Positions 10,129 to 21,298 of a stretch of 64,000 bases of DNA are shown here, in pieces. The stretch is from the NCBI GenBank assembly GCA_023014485.1, contig JAJOZX010012052.1, positions 1-64,000 of the forward strand, given 5' to 3'. The stretch is from Bathynomus jamesi (lineage: Eukaryota > Arthropoda > Malacostraca > Isopoda > Cirolanidae). Position numbers and translations under genes: made by a program. Under the pieces are notes generated by a model. That model was not told where the DNA came from. It ran no database searches and was given only the letters and a program-made list of their open reading frames with translations. Each line of letters starts with the position of its first letter. Positions within the stretch are counted from its first letter, which is position 1.

Positions 10129-11515
10129 AGTATCGTTCATAAGTATTCGTACAGAGAAATATTTCAGTTATATTCGTTATTATCTTTTGTCCCATGCATA
10201 GGACAGTTATCAAAAGTTTACCATCCTTTGGAAAAATTTAACAAATAAAACAATTAGTTTAACTCCAACATATAATGTAAAACATCAAAAAATTTGAGGA
10301 AAATAAAAAAAAGTTAAAATGCAAAAGTTTTCGTACATTTATTTACAAAATTATTTAATACTTTGTGTGTCCACTCAAGAAGCTTGAAATTCTTTTGCTG
10401 AAGCCATTTCATGGTGCTCTTACTTTTGTGTTTTGGATCATTGTCTTGTTGCATTACAAAATTGTGACCCATTCGCAATTCCCGAACTGAAGGTAATACA
10501 TTTTCTTCTAAAATTTCCTAATATTTTTTCGAATTCAAGATTCATTGATGACAACAAGCTTTCGTGGACCAGAAGCACTAAAGCATCCCCAAAGAAGCAA
10601 ACTCGTATTACCACCATGTTTTATAGAAGGAAGAATGTTTTGTCCTCGAATGCATTATTTGATTTTTGCCAAACATACCTTTGCTCGTTGTTCCCCAATT
10701 ATTCAATTTAGTCTTGTTTGTCCAGAGAACTTTCTTCCAGAATGCAAATCCATCATTTTGATGATCGTTGGCCTACTTTAAACGAGCTACTTTGTGCGCT
10801 TTTCGTAGCAAGGTTTTTATTCGTGCAACTATTCCACGGAGACCATTCTTTCTCAATATACTACGTACAATAGAGGGATGGGCATCGATCTTAAACAGCC
10901 AATGTTTGGCAAATATCACCTGCAGTCACTCGTACATTTGCAGCAGCCATTCTTTCAATCCGTTTTGCTATACGTTCTGAAATCTTGTAAGGTCGTCCAC
11001 ACATTGGTAGAGTTTTTATTGTTTCAAAGCCTTTCCACTTCTTTATAATTTCTTTATAACTACAGTAACCGTTAAATGGAATTTGAAGTTCTCCATCTTC
11101 CTATAATTCTTCCCAGATTCGTGTGCAGCAATAACAGATCTCTTAAAATCTGTAGACAGCTCTTTATCACGACGACCCATTGCTTATTAATGGTTTGTAC
11201 AATTATCCGTCTTCCATGAAGATTCGCAAAGAAAATTCTGGAATTCAGAATTGCCCACAGTATCTAATCAATAAACAACTAACAGCTGTACTGATAAATG
11301 TACGAAAACTTTTTGCATCGTAACTTTTTTTTATTTTCCTGAAATTCTTTCATGTTTAACATTATATGTTGGAGTTGAACTAATTTTTTTATTTATTAAT
11401 TTTTTCCAAACGAACGGTAAACTTTTCACACCTATCCTATGCATGGTACAAAAAATAAAGACAAATATAACCGAAATACTTCTCTGTTCTGTACAAATAC
11501 TTATGAGCGCCACTG
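10129..11515 (-). pseudogene. Tc1-like transposon, minus-strand transposase broken
   Basis: The ends are inverted repeats: the right end on the minus strand reads CAGTGGCGCTCATAAGTA, and the left end reads AGTATCGTTCATAAGTA, continuing into AGAGAAGTATTTCGGTTATA-like sequence. The minus strand from about 11181 encodes MGRRDKELSTDFKRSVIAAH, then TLPMCGRPYKISERIAKRI (Tc1 HTH with GRPR-like linker), RVTAGDI and NDHQNDGFAFWKKVLWTNKT (first catalytic Asp replaced by N in WTNKT). The end of the reading (about 10433-10600) carries LWGCFSASGP-like sequence. Several frameshifts, and the lost Asp, make it inactive. The length (~1.39 kb) is normal for an autonomous Tc1 element with ~100-bp or longer repeats. 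Confidence 0.82.
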
Positions 11516-11544
11516 TGTATAATATATATATATATATATATATA

Positions 11545-12348
11545 TACAATCAACTGCAAAGAACACGCAGTATAAATAACGTAAAGAACAACGCTTGTAT
11601 AGGAGATATTCCGCGCAAGACGAGAGAGAGAAAACGGAACAAATGAAAAAATGAGGTAACCACCTGGGAATCGAACCCGGGATCTTCCGATTGCCGGTCA
11701 GACGCGATACCATTACACCATGGACCTCACTCTTCCAAATGCCGTAATTCTTCTACATACTCGCAGAAACCAATGCCCCCAAGGGGGCACCTCCGACATG
11801 CCGTAACATTATATACATTCAACTGCAAAGAACACGCAGTATAAATAACGTAAAGAACGACGCTTGTATAGGAGATATTCCGCGCAAGACGAGAGAGAGA
11901 AAACGGAACAAATGAAAAAATGAGGTAACCACTGGGAATCGAACCCGGGATCTTCCGATTGCCGGTCAGACGCGATACCATTACACCATGGACCTCACTC
12001 TTCCAAATGCCGTAATTCTTCTACATACTCGCAGAAACCAATGCCCCAAGGGCATATCTCCTATACAAGCGTCGTTCTTTACGTTATTTATACTGCGTGT
12101 TCTTTGCAGTTGAATGTATATAATGTTACGGCATGCGGGAGGTGCCCCCTTGGGGCATTGGTTTCTGCGAGTATGTAGAAGAATTACGGCATTTGGAAGA
12201 GTGAGGTCCATGATGTAATGGTATCGCGTCTGACCGGCAATCGGAAGATCCGGGTTCGATTCCCAGGTGGTTACCTCATTTTTTCATTTGTTCCGTTTTC
12301 TCTCTCTCGTCTTGCGCGGAATATCTCCTATACAAGCGTCGTTCTTTA

Positions 12349-12350
<2 letters not shown>
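11545..12350. repeat. Second tRNA-like tandem array, with inversion
   Basis: Same family as the array at 1314-2718. Cores lie on the minus strand at 11653-11728 and 11922-11996 and on the plus strand at 12203-12277; spacing is 269 bases. The inversion is near 12052. Here the pairing termini are GAGGT-CCA and TGG-TT-ACCTC, where array 1 has GAGT-CCA and TGGTACTTC. That is a compensatory change at the base of the acceptor-like stem. Flanking (TA)n tracts lie on both sides. Confidence 0.88.
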
Positions 12351-12387
<37 letters not shown>

Positions 12388-12460
12388 GTGAGAATGTTAA
12401 TTTACGTCTTTTAACGCTGAATTTTATTGCGTTCATAAATACTTACACTCTTAACTTAAA

Positions 12461-12498
<38 letters not shown>

Positions 12499-14150
12499 GT
12501 AGAACCCAGCTGTAAAGAGAATTAAAAAAATAAGTGTTTAAAATTAACTTTATTGGGAAATAGTATGATGTCAATGAAAAATTACACAATTTAGTGACTG
12601 CAAAAAGTATCTAAGTTAAGCTGAATTTAGCAAGAGTAAAAATTATTCCTTGTGACAAAGTAACATTATTTGCGATGTCTACAAAAGCTGTCAGTGAACT
12701 GGACCGAGCGTTCGTAACTTTGTTGTGAAGAAAATTTGTGATAATTTTAAGAGTTTTGCTCTTTGTCTGCAAACCCAAAATTTTGAGCTACGTGGTACTC
12801 ATTTTGACCACAGCCTAACTGTCCACTTATATAAGCGACTATTTGTAAATGGTGACCTCATCAGCAACACTGTACGAGGCATTTCTCACGTTCTTTCAGT
12901 GCACAACATCAATAACTGCGAAAATAAGTTCTGCCCCAAAAAGCAACTTCTTTTTTCTTCTTTTTTTATTGTGTTTATTGTGAGAAAAAAAATTACAGAC
13001 ATAAAAAAATTAATTGGTAATTTATGGGAGCTTCTTCGAAATGTTATTTTTTCGTCAAATTTATATCCTGAACTGTACGTTGTATGAAATAAATAACATT
13101 AATTAATCATGCAATTAAGTTAAAATAACGTTAAATTTCAATTACTTACCGAATTTCAAGAAGAAAAGAAGAATGAAGACTTTAGCCAAATTTCGGCCAA
13201 ACGTTTCCATCATTCTGATGACAAGATCAGTCGACGAAAGAATGTCTTAAAGTTTAAGAATCTCTTGAGACATTCTTATACTGGAGGATCGTTTGAACTC
13301 TTATATCTGTCAGCTTTAAAGAATTCGGTTTTAAATGTATGTTTATACAGTTTACAAATGTTTTTCAGGTTTAAAATCGGAGTTCATACTACAAGGCGAC
13401 ACCTTTTCTCTTGTACACTGCATCACATCGCAACGAAGGATCAAGAAGAAAGTTCCTTAAGTTAGATGATCACTTGATCTGCCACAAACTGATCTCTTTT
13501 TCTTTGAGTGAAATAATTTTATTCTAAACTTGTTTAGTTATACGAATTATGAGCTAAAATGCGCGAAGTATTGTTAAAATCTGTCATTTGATGTCCACAG
13601 AAAATGTTCAAACAGAATTTGAAGTTTTTAGTATAGTTGGGTTTAAAACTAATAATATTAGTTTTAGTTTTCAGTTTTAAGAAGAAAAATTTCTAAAATT
13701 CACTTTTAGTTTTCAGTTTTTAAAAGAAGAACCTCTAAAATTCAGTTTTAGTTTTCAGTTTTAGAAAAACATCTAAAATTAAAAGACAAACGTATTTAAA
13801 AGTTTTCATTTATTAAATCTAAACTCAATCACTTTTAGTTCTAGTGTTAATAGACAAACAATTTTAGTCTTCTATTTCTGAAGTTGGAACGCCAACAGGT
13901 TTACATCTAAATGATTACAGTAAAAATATGAAAAAGTTCATCACTCTGTTAATGTGAATTAAAATACTGTACGAGTAAATGGATTTGTAGTCCAGTCCTT
14001 TATCTAAATATTTTAAATTTATATTTTCTTTCTAGTTCTACATGTAAATAGTTGACTAACTATTTACATAGAGAGAAACAGAGAAATATTTCCAATGCTA
14101 AACGAAGCTCTTGTAAAATAAACATATATACTGTATATATATATATATAT
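12350..14150. other. AT-rich region, no recognised gene; (TA)n tracts and a short tandem repeat
   Basis: Two (TA)n tracts (12350-12382 and 12464-12498) are followed by unrecognised sequence. Open frames at 12725-13087 and 13265-13465 have no motif I recognise and unremarkable composition. At about 13660-13795 a ~45-bp unit is repeated three times with drift (TTTTAGTTTTCAGTTTT followed by ATCTAAAATT). I cannot support a host gene. Confidence 0.4.
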
Positions 14151-14424
14151 ATATATCCCCGCAAGGGGGTTCTAAGCTCGTGCTCTTGAGTGCTCTTTGT
14201 GCTCGTTTGTACGTGCTTGTTCCTGGAGTTTCACGTGCGCCCTCCCGGCCCTAGCACCCAAGGATGATGGGGCTCGACCCTGCAGTCCTTGTCATCCTTG
14301 GTCTTTTTCCACTTCGACTGTCCCCTCCACCCTTTCTTTTTCCTCTGTCTTTCCTCTCACTTTTTCTTTGTTTTTCCGCCGAGATATGCCTTTCTAAATA
14401 GAGGCGAATCGGTTCTTCCCGAAC

Positions 14425-14432
<8 letters not shown>
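14151..14432. other. Locally GC-rich, pyrimidine-rich block of unknown nature
   Basis: From CCCCGCAAGGGGG to AATCGGTTCTTCCCGAAC the composition changes abruptly from AT-rich to GC- and pyrimidine-rich, then enters a (TA)n tract. The block is delimited by microsatellites like the transposons nearby. Its two overlapping open frames lack recognisable domains. A repeat or SINE-like insertion is possible. Confidence 0.35.
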
Positions 14433-14510
<78 letters not shown>

Positions 14511-14877
14511 AATTATGAATAATATATTTTGAAAATATTTTTAGAATCTGAATTTCAAAAAGTATTTCTTACGCGAAAACTATCTCAAATAATTTTTCTA
14601 AACATCAACAGAAATTTTTTTTTTTTTAATTTATACCAAATACCCCAAAAATGTGCTCCTTAACATATTCCCACAACTTAAATTATGCTCTCCTTCGTTC
14701 TTTGCCTTCCTATTAAATTCTCTCGAGTGGATGCAGTTGAGGAATGAGGCAAAAGTTTATGAATGGCCTCGAAAAACCTTGTTAAATCTAATGTTTATCA
14801 CGAGAATTTGATCTTCATCTGATTCAATTTCTTCTGAACAAGAAGCTTATTTTCTCACTTAAATAAGATTCAGTGTG

Positions 14878-14909
<32 letters not shown>

Positions 14910-14913
14910 ATAT

Positions 14914-14976
<63 letters not shown>

Positions 14977-14983
14977 ACAGGGT
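14433..14983. repeat. Long (TA)n microsatellites with AT-rich spacer
   Basis: TA runs at 14433-14512 and 14877-14979 flank about 360 bases without a recognised feature. Confidence 0.9.
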
Positions 14984-15899
14984 GGGCGGAAAGTAGCTCC
15001 CTATTTTGGATTGGTAAAAAAATACGTATATTATTCATTTATTTCAGAAAAAATAATATGAAAAGGTAGGCATACATGGTAGGTTTTCTCTAAAATTCAA
15101 TGTGGGCTCCAACTCTTTCCACCAGCTTCTGGAGCCGCCCAGGAATGGCGTCCACTGACTTTAGCAGGAACTCCGGCGGGATGAAGGACATGACTTCCCG
15201 AATTCGGTCCTCCAGTTCTTCCAATGTCCTCGGTTTGGTGCGGTAGACTTCTTCCTTTACCCACCCCCAAAGAAAGAAGTCGCACGGTTACCGCTGAAAA
15301 ACGGCAGAATCGGTTCAGTGTAACGGTGTGGTGTGGTATGACCTCAGATCAGGTTGTGGGCCCGTTCTTCTGCGCAACACCATGAATGCTGAGCGGTACC
15401 TTGCTATGTTGCGAAACGAGGTCTGGCCGGTTGTCAGCACATGGGAGAACATCGACGATCTGATATTTATGCAAGATGGCGCCCCTCCGCACTTCGCTCT
15501 TGTTGTCCGTGAGTGGCTGGATGCCCACTTCCCTGGGCGTTGGATGGTCGTCGTGGTCCACATCAATGGCCAGCCAGGAGCCCCGACTTGACACCGTGCG
15601 ACTTCTTTCTTTGGGGGTGGGTAAAGGAAGAAGTCTACCGCACCAAACCGAGGACATTGGAAAACTGGAGGACCGAATTCGGGAAGTCATGTCCTCCATC
15701 CCGCCGGAGTTCCTGCTAAAGTCAGTGGACGCCATTCCTGGGCGGCTCCAGAAGCTGGTGGAAAGAGTTGGAGCCCACATTGAATTTTAGAGAAAACCTA
15801 CCATGTGTGCCTACCTTTTCATATTATTTCTTCTGAAATAAATGGATAATATACGTATTTTTTTACCAATCCAAAATAGGAGCTACTTTCCGCCCACCC

Positions 15900-15904
<5 letters not shown>
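14984..15904 (+). mobile_element. Fold-back mariner: 3' transposase half with inverted duplication of its own 3' end
   Basis: Both ends show the mariner terminus ACAGGGTGGGCGGAAAGTAG. The right part (15305-15790) encodes the C-terminal transposase half on +: VTVWCGMTSDQVVGPFF, then MQDGAPPHFALVVREWLDA (15466-15525, second Asp) and, after a frameshift, ARSPDLTPCDFFLWGWVKE (15570-15630, third Asp). The left arm 14984-15288 is an almost exact reverse complement of the right arm 15594-15904, so the terminal 305 bases are duplicated in inverted orientation and replace the N-terminal half. Hence the same peptide (LLSLGVGKGRSLPHQ) is read on both strands. Non-autonomous. Confidence 0.9.
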
Positions 15905-15939
<35 letters not shown>

Positions 15940-15952
15940 CACTGTATAAATA

Positions 15953-16026
15953 TGGTGTCCCAAAAGTCTTGTCCCATAATGTACAACATTATATCAGCCT
16001 TTGGGGCAGGACTCCTGGGACACCAT
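15953..16026. repeat. Tiny palindromic MITE with mariner-like ends
   Basis: About 74 bases: the left end TGGTGTCCCAAAAGTC is the inverse of the right end (TGGTGTCCCAGGAGTC on the minus strand), with a ~25-base centre. It is bounded by TA tracts (15905-15945 and 16034-16107). Size and ends fit a fold-back MITE mobilised by a mariner whose terminus begins GGTGTCCCA, as at 59311. Confidence 0.7.
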
Positions 16027-16062
16027 CTCTCTCTCTATATATATATATATAATATATATATA

Positions 16063-16110
<48 letters not shown>

Positions 16111-16396
16111 CTTTTCAAAAAACTAAATGTCTTGTTCAGATGGCAAATTCCTTACCCTAGTTTACATTGCGCTTTCGTCAATATCATACACACCTTCAAG
16201 ATAAGAAAAACTAGGTTACAGCATAGGTTAAGTCGAGTCAAGCTAGGTTAATCTTATTCATTTAATAATTGCATATCCGAGATGTTTCGATATAAAAGTG
16301 AAAGAGAAATAAGTTTGACAGCATTGCTATTCTACTTTTTCCTGCTTTAGGATTATATACTATATACACACTATAGATAGAGAGATAGATCACTTT

Positions 16397-16692
16397 GCGC
16401 CTCGATGGTGTAGTGGTTAGCGTCGCTGACTACGAATCCATCGGCCCCGGGACCGAGACCGGTGACGGCAGCCGGCACGCAACAAAACCCAGCTGTTCAT
16501 TCTTCCACACAGTAAAGAAAGTGGTTGGTAGATAAATGGGTACCCTAGGTGGACTATTGGCTAAGACGCTGGGCTGCTGGTGGGGCATGGTTCGGATTCC
16601 ACGTTAAACTGTAGGTCAAAGGTGGAGTGAAAAGCTTGACCTTCGTCAGAATGAACAATTCGGGCGGAAGCAAAACCAAAGGAACCAAACGA
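16397..16692 (+). repeat. Composite SINE: tRNA-Arg-like unit plus second tRNA-like unit
   Basis: The first unit begins GCGCCTCGATGGTGTAGTGG and has A box TGGTGTAGTGGTTAGC, a CTACGAA anticodon-loop-like heptamer (ACG, arginine) and B-box-like CCGGGACCGAGACC. A CAGCTGTTCATTC linker follows. The second unit has A-box-like TGGACTATTGGCTAAGACG and B box GGTTCGGATTCC. The 3' tail contains AAAGCTTGACCTTCGTCAG and ends in GCGGAAGCAAAACCAAAGG. Other copies: 24105, 26059, 51979, and minus-strand 46419. Confidence 0.82.
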
Positions 16693-16734
16693 TAGATAAA
16701 CAAGTGCCACAATCATCTTTGTTTATTAATCATA

Positions 16735-16775
16735 ACTTTACGTTTCGAGATTAGCTCATCTTAGCATCAGAATCT
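16735..16775 (-). ncRNA. Hammerhead-like motif, remnant of a Penelope-type 3' end
   Basis: The minus strand reads CTGATGC, TA, then AGAT-GAGCTA-ATCT (a 4-bp hairpin) and CGAAACG. This follows the hammerhead order CUGANGA, stem II, CGAAA, with position A9 replaced by C and two extra bases. There is no Penelope ORF beside it, so it is a solitary remnant. Confidence 0.35.
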
Positions 16776-16959
16776 GTAATTTAAAAACATACTAGTGGCA
16801 CTCAATATATTTTGTCCCACCCTTTTTTCTTAGGCTATGGGGCTGAAATGTCTTTTGGGCCGTAAGTTTGAACTTTCTGCGCTTCACATAACAGGATTTT
16901 CGCAGTTTGAACCTCCCCCTTTTATAAAACCGCTTTTAAATGCCCTTGTATAAAACGAT

Positions 16960-17950
16960 GGTTAACGCAGTTTCGAAAATGGCGTCTGACAGTGATGTGC
17001 GTCGTAAACAGAGAGCTGTTATCGAGTTCTTAATCGCAGAGAAGGAAACAGTTGGAAATATTCACAAACGTCTATAAAACGTTTATGAAGATGCTGTTCT
17101 TGATCGAAGCACAGTTGGACGCTGGTCTAAACGTGTGAGATCATCGGAGAGAGGGAGAGCCAGCCTCGATGATGAGCCACGCAGCGGTCGCCCGGCATCG
17201 GCTGTCACATCTCACACTGTGGAACGTGCTAACAGCATCATTCGATCAAATCAGCGCGTTACATACAAGGAGCTATTACTGGAGCTAAGAATTAGTAAAG
17301 GAAGTGTGAATACGATAATTCAGCAACTGGGATACTCAAAACTGTGTTCACGGTTTGTTCTTCGCGAACTGACTGAAGATCACAAATCCCAAAGAAAAGA
17401 AATTGCTTCTGAGTCGTTGATTCGATACGAGACAGAAGGGGATGACTTCCTTTCACGAATTGTGACTGAGGATGAGACTTGGGTACACCACTTTGAACCT
17501 GAAACAAAACGCCAATCCATGGAGTGGCATCACGCAGACTCCTCACGCAAGAAAAAGTTCAAAAACGGCTCCCTCTGCAGGAAAGGTTATGGCCACCATG
17601 GTGGACATTATGAAGAAAGGACAAACAATCAACTGAGAGGCATATATTGCTACCCTACAGAGACTCCAGAGACGTATAAAGCGAGTTCGACCGGACAGAA
17701 AACTGGAAGACGTCCTTCTTTTGCCTGGATCTGGCACCTTCAGACTTCCATTTGTTTGGGTCAATAACGGATGCTATTCGTGGAAGAAAGTTTCAGAGTG
17801 ACGATGAGGTTGTTGAGGAGGTTGAGAGGTGGCTCCAGCGGAACCCAGCGGACTTTTACCAGCAAGGAATAAAGGCCTTGTTTTGAGGTGGAAGAAAGCC
17901 GTAGACAAGGATGGAGACTATGTGGAAAAATAAAAACTTGTAGAAAAGGT
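16960..17950 (+). pseudogene. SETMAR/mellifera-like mariner transposase, broken
   Basis: Reading from about 16962: MVNAVSKMASDSDVRRKQRA, FLIAEKETVGNIHKRL, then after a stop VYEDAVLDRSTVGRWSKRV (HTH) and DDEPRSGRPASAVT (GRP linker). Then SKGSVNTIIQQLGYSKLCSR leads to RIVTEDETWVHHFEPETKRQ (17458-17517, first catalytic Asp in TEDETW). Downstream the frame shifts; the expected HDNARPH block is unreadable, and a LLPGSGTFRLPFVW trace follows near 17715-17760. The end of the protein is near 17930 (EESFRVTMRL region). I did not find clear terminal repeats. Usual length is about 345 aa; roughly 320 codons are represented. Confidence 0.82.
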
Positions 17951-18004
17951 ATGTAACTACTTGCGTACAAAATTTCTGGAACTTACAGGAAAACTTGGAA
18001 AGTA

Positions 18005-18200
18005 AAAAAAAAGGTTGGTGGACATCTTCAAAAGAAGATTAGACGCCTGACTCAGAACAATCCCAGATGAGCCGGGCGTATCTGGCTATGTGAGGTGGAG
18101 AGTACAAGAAACCAACTCTCTACTTCACCAGGCTAACTCGAGAGGAGGGGCGACAAGCTTGACCTTCGTGAAATGAGTAATCATCGCACGGAAGATTTGA
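18005..18200 (+). pseudogene. 3' terminal fragment of LINE E (C-terminal peptide and tail)
   Basis: Encodes a VDIFKRRLDA-type peptide followed by TIPDEPGVSGYVRWRVQETN and ends with AGCTTGACCTTCGTGAAATGA. The same peptide and tail occur at 43003-43190 (-), 44561-44822 (+) and in both arms of 46787-47300. It represents the C-terminus of a LINE ORF2 plus 3' UTR, severely 5'-truncated. Confidence 0.75.
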
Positions 18201-18264
18201 AAGGTTGAAAGGTATAGTCAAAAATCAAAATGATTGATTTAGGGTTTAAAACATATACACTATA

Positions 18265-21200
18265 TGATATAATGGCCTAAACCTAACCTTTAAGTGATCC
18301 AAGCCTTTTTATAAAAGATAGGGTGCATTTCAATGAAATAGGGAATGCTAGGCTAGGTAGGTTAATCGATGAGAACGTTCGAAAGCTGCATAGGTCGAAG
18401 CCTTCTTTAAACGTTGTGGGTCCGGGAAACGCCGGCCCGCCGTGAAAAATAGTTTAAAACGCCGATCCGTGGTAAAAAATAATTTAAACGTCTTTTATTG
18501 TAACGCGCGTAGTATTAGAAATAAATTGAACGAATTTAAGGCGATAATTTATTCCGGGAACTACGATATAGTTGCTATAACCGAAACGTGGTTAATACCG
18601 TGACTCGGGACTTGTTGGGAAAACTTGATATAGTGGGTTTTAAACTTTTACTAATGATAGGTTACATAGGATTGGTGGCGGCGTTTTGCTGTACATTCGT
18701 AATTCCCTTAGGGCTATCGAGGTTAAGATAGATTTTCCGGCAGCAATTAATGCGATATGCGTTGAAGTTACGGCGCGTAGTATTAGCTTCAATTTTGTTG
18801 TTGTTTATTGACCTCCCGTTCAACCCCTCGATACCGATACTAGATTTTACACACGTCTTGGTAACTTTATTAATAATAGGGATAGTATAATTGTCGGAGA
18901 CTTTAACTTCCCTAACATTAATTACGAGACTTTTACTGGTAATGATGAGGGTTTGAGATTGATTGAGTTCAAGGAAGATAATTTTTTACGACAGATGGTT
19001 ACCGAACGAACGCGCGGTGACAATATTTTAGACGTGGTGATGACGAACGGCAAAAATATAGTTGAAGGTTTAGAAGTAGGTGAGAGTTTGGGATGTAGTA
19101 ATCACCAAATTATTAGGTTTAAGTTATTGATAGAAAACACTAAGGATACCCATAAACTTTGATAGTTTATGGGTAATGACGCAAATTTTCATTGGGAGGC
19201 GTTTAAAGAAAGTTTTTTGAATATCGAAAGGGAGTTTATTCCTCGTAGGCCCAAGCGCGCTAGAAATCATGGTAGGCCCAAGTGGTGGACTAGGGAAATA
19301 GGCGAGTTCATAAACGAGCGTAACAAGCACGTATAGACTTAATAAGCGCAATGGCACGGTAGCTAACTTTAATAGATATATCGAGCTTAGACGTCAGGTT
19401 AAAAGATCAGTTAGGAATGCTAAGAGTAATTTAGAGATACTTATAGCTGCGGACAGTAAACATAATCCAAAAAAGTTTTGTGACTACGTGAATAATCGTA
19501 AGTCGATAAAAGATAATATAGGCCCTCAAGTGGACGCTAACGGTGCTTTGACTTCCGACGCTCAGGCGATGGCGGGTATTTTTAACAACTTTTTTGCGAC
19601 AGTTTTTACCGTAGAAGACGTAAATAATGTCCCCGATGTGAACGATATCGTTCCATTTAGTAGCGAGACTGTTTTGAATGAAATAACTGTTTACGAGGGC
19701 GAGATTGCGCATTATATCGATAAGGTAAAAGTTAGCAAGGCTCCAGGCCCTGACGCTCTTTATCCTAGACATCTGAAAGATTTGAAAGACGTTATCGTAG
19801 GCCCCTTAATGAAGATTTTTAATCAGTCACTGGAAGCGGGAATTATTCCTGAAGACTTCAAATTAACTAACGTTACGCCCATTTTTAAAAAAGGCGACCG
19901 CACTGTAGCTAGCAATTATAGACCTATTAACTTAACGTCAGTTGTCGGTAAACTTTTGGAATCCGTAGTTAGGGATCGTATCATCGATCACTTAGAAAGT
20001 CGCGATTTGACTAATAGTAGTCAGCATGGGTTTCGACGCCATAGATCTTCTTTATCTAATTTGTTAGAATTTTATAACGAAGTAGTGCGCGAATACGATA
20101 GGTACGGAGCGGCTGACGTTATTTATTTAGACTTTAAAAAAGCGTTCGATACAGTTCCGCATAGAAGATTAATTGCGAAGGTTAAAGCGCACGGTATACG
20201 CGGTCAGGTAGCTAGGAAACAGAGGGTCGTTGTTAATGGTAGTGAATCGGGGTGGTTGGATGTAGGTAGCGGTGTCCCAAAGGGTTCAGTGTTAGGCCCA
20301 TTGCTATTTGTAATCTACATTAACGACATAGATGTAGGCTTGACCAGTAACGTGTCAAAATTCGCGGACGATACTAAAATAGGTGGTAAAGTTGTTAACG
20401 TGGACGATAGAAATAGGCTCCAAGACGATGTAAATAGGATTATGGAGTGGACGGATAAGTGGCAGATGCAATTTAACGTAGAGAAATGTAAAGTTTTGCA
20501 TATAGGTTCTCGTAACAATAATTACACGTACACGATGGATGATAGAGAGTTAGCGAGCGTTGACGAGGAAGTAGATTTAGGCGTACGCGTATCTAAGGAT
20601 TTAAAAGTTAGGAACCAATGCTTGGAGTCTTACGCAAAACTAATAGGATGTTAGGCTTGATAGCGCGTAATTTCGAATTTAAATCGAAGAATATTATGTT
20701 GCCCCTTTACAAGTTCCTAGTCAGGCCTCATTTAGAATATGCCGTTCAGTTTTGGTGCCCGTATTTGCGTGAGGATATTGATAGGTTGGAAAGGGTTCAG
20801 CGTCGCGCCACGAAACTATTTCCGTCATTGCGTAACAAGTCTTACGAAGCTAGGATTAAAGCGTTAGACTTGCATTCACTCGAAACTAGGAGATTAAGGG
20901 AGGAGCTTATTGAAGTTTTGAAAATTGTCAATAAAATCGATAACGTAAATTTTGACAAACTGTTCACTTTCGATAATAGCAATACTCGTAATAACGGATT
21001 TAAGTTGCGTGGCAGACGTTTCATTACTAACAACGCTAAAAACTTTTTTACATTTAAAGTAATTGATAAATGGAATAATCTTCCCGCGTCCGTTGTGAAC
21101 TCTATCAGCGTTAATATGTTTAAAAACCGTTTAGATAGGCATTTTAAAAATATTAATGTTGTTTAAAATAATTAAACAATTAGCAACAGGAGCTCTGGGG

Positions 21201-21298
21201 GGTGATGGTCGAGGATGAGTCTGTTGACGATTAGTGCCAGCTTGTGACATGCCAGCGTGTGATATGCCAGCAATAAAATTATTTAAAAAAAAAAAATT
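18265..21298 (+). pseudogene. CR1/L2-like LINE B: esterase tail, endonuclease, reverse transcriptase
   Basis: In order: DRVHFNEIGNARLGRLIDEN (18321-18380), the C-terminal DxxHxN motif of an SGNH-esterase domain as found in CR1/L2 ORF1. Then an AP endonuclease with CNARSIRNKLNEF, ITETWL, NRIGGGVLLYIRNSLRAIEV and VGDFNFPNINYE (18505-18930), broken by stops. Then an open RT frame at 19488-20654 with NYRPINLTSVVGKLLESVV, YLDFKKAFDTVPHRRL, GVPKGSVLGPLLFVIYIND and FADDTKIGG; both catalytic Asp motifs are present. A frameshift near 20620-20640 leads to 20618-21166 (HLEYAVQFWCPYLREDIDRLERVQRR, thumb/C-terminus). The RT lacks the usual ~11-residue WI..WL segment between HGIRGQVA and RKQRVVV. The poly(A)-like end is at about 21285-21296. 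It is more GC-rich and better preserved than neighbouring elements. Confidence 0.9.

Noticed and set aside
12725..13087. Possible host gene
   Set aside because: No motif, no homologous copy in the window, no splice or start context that stands out.
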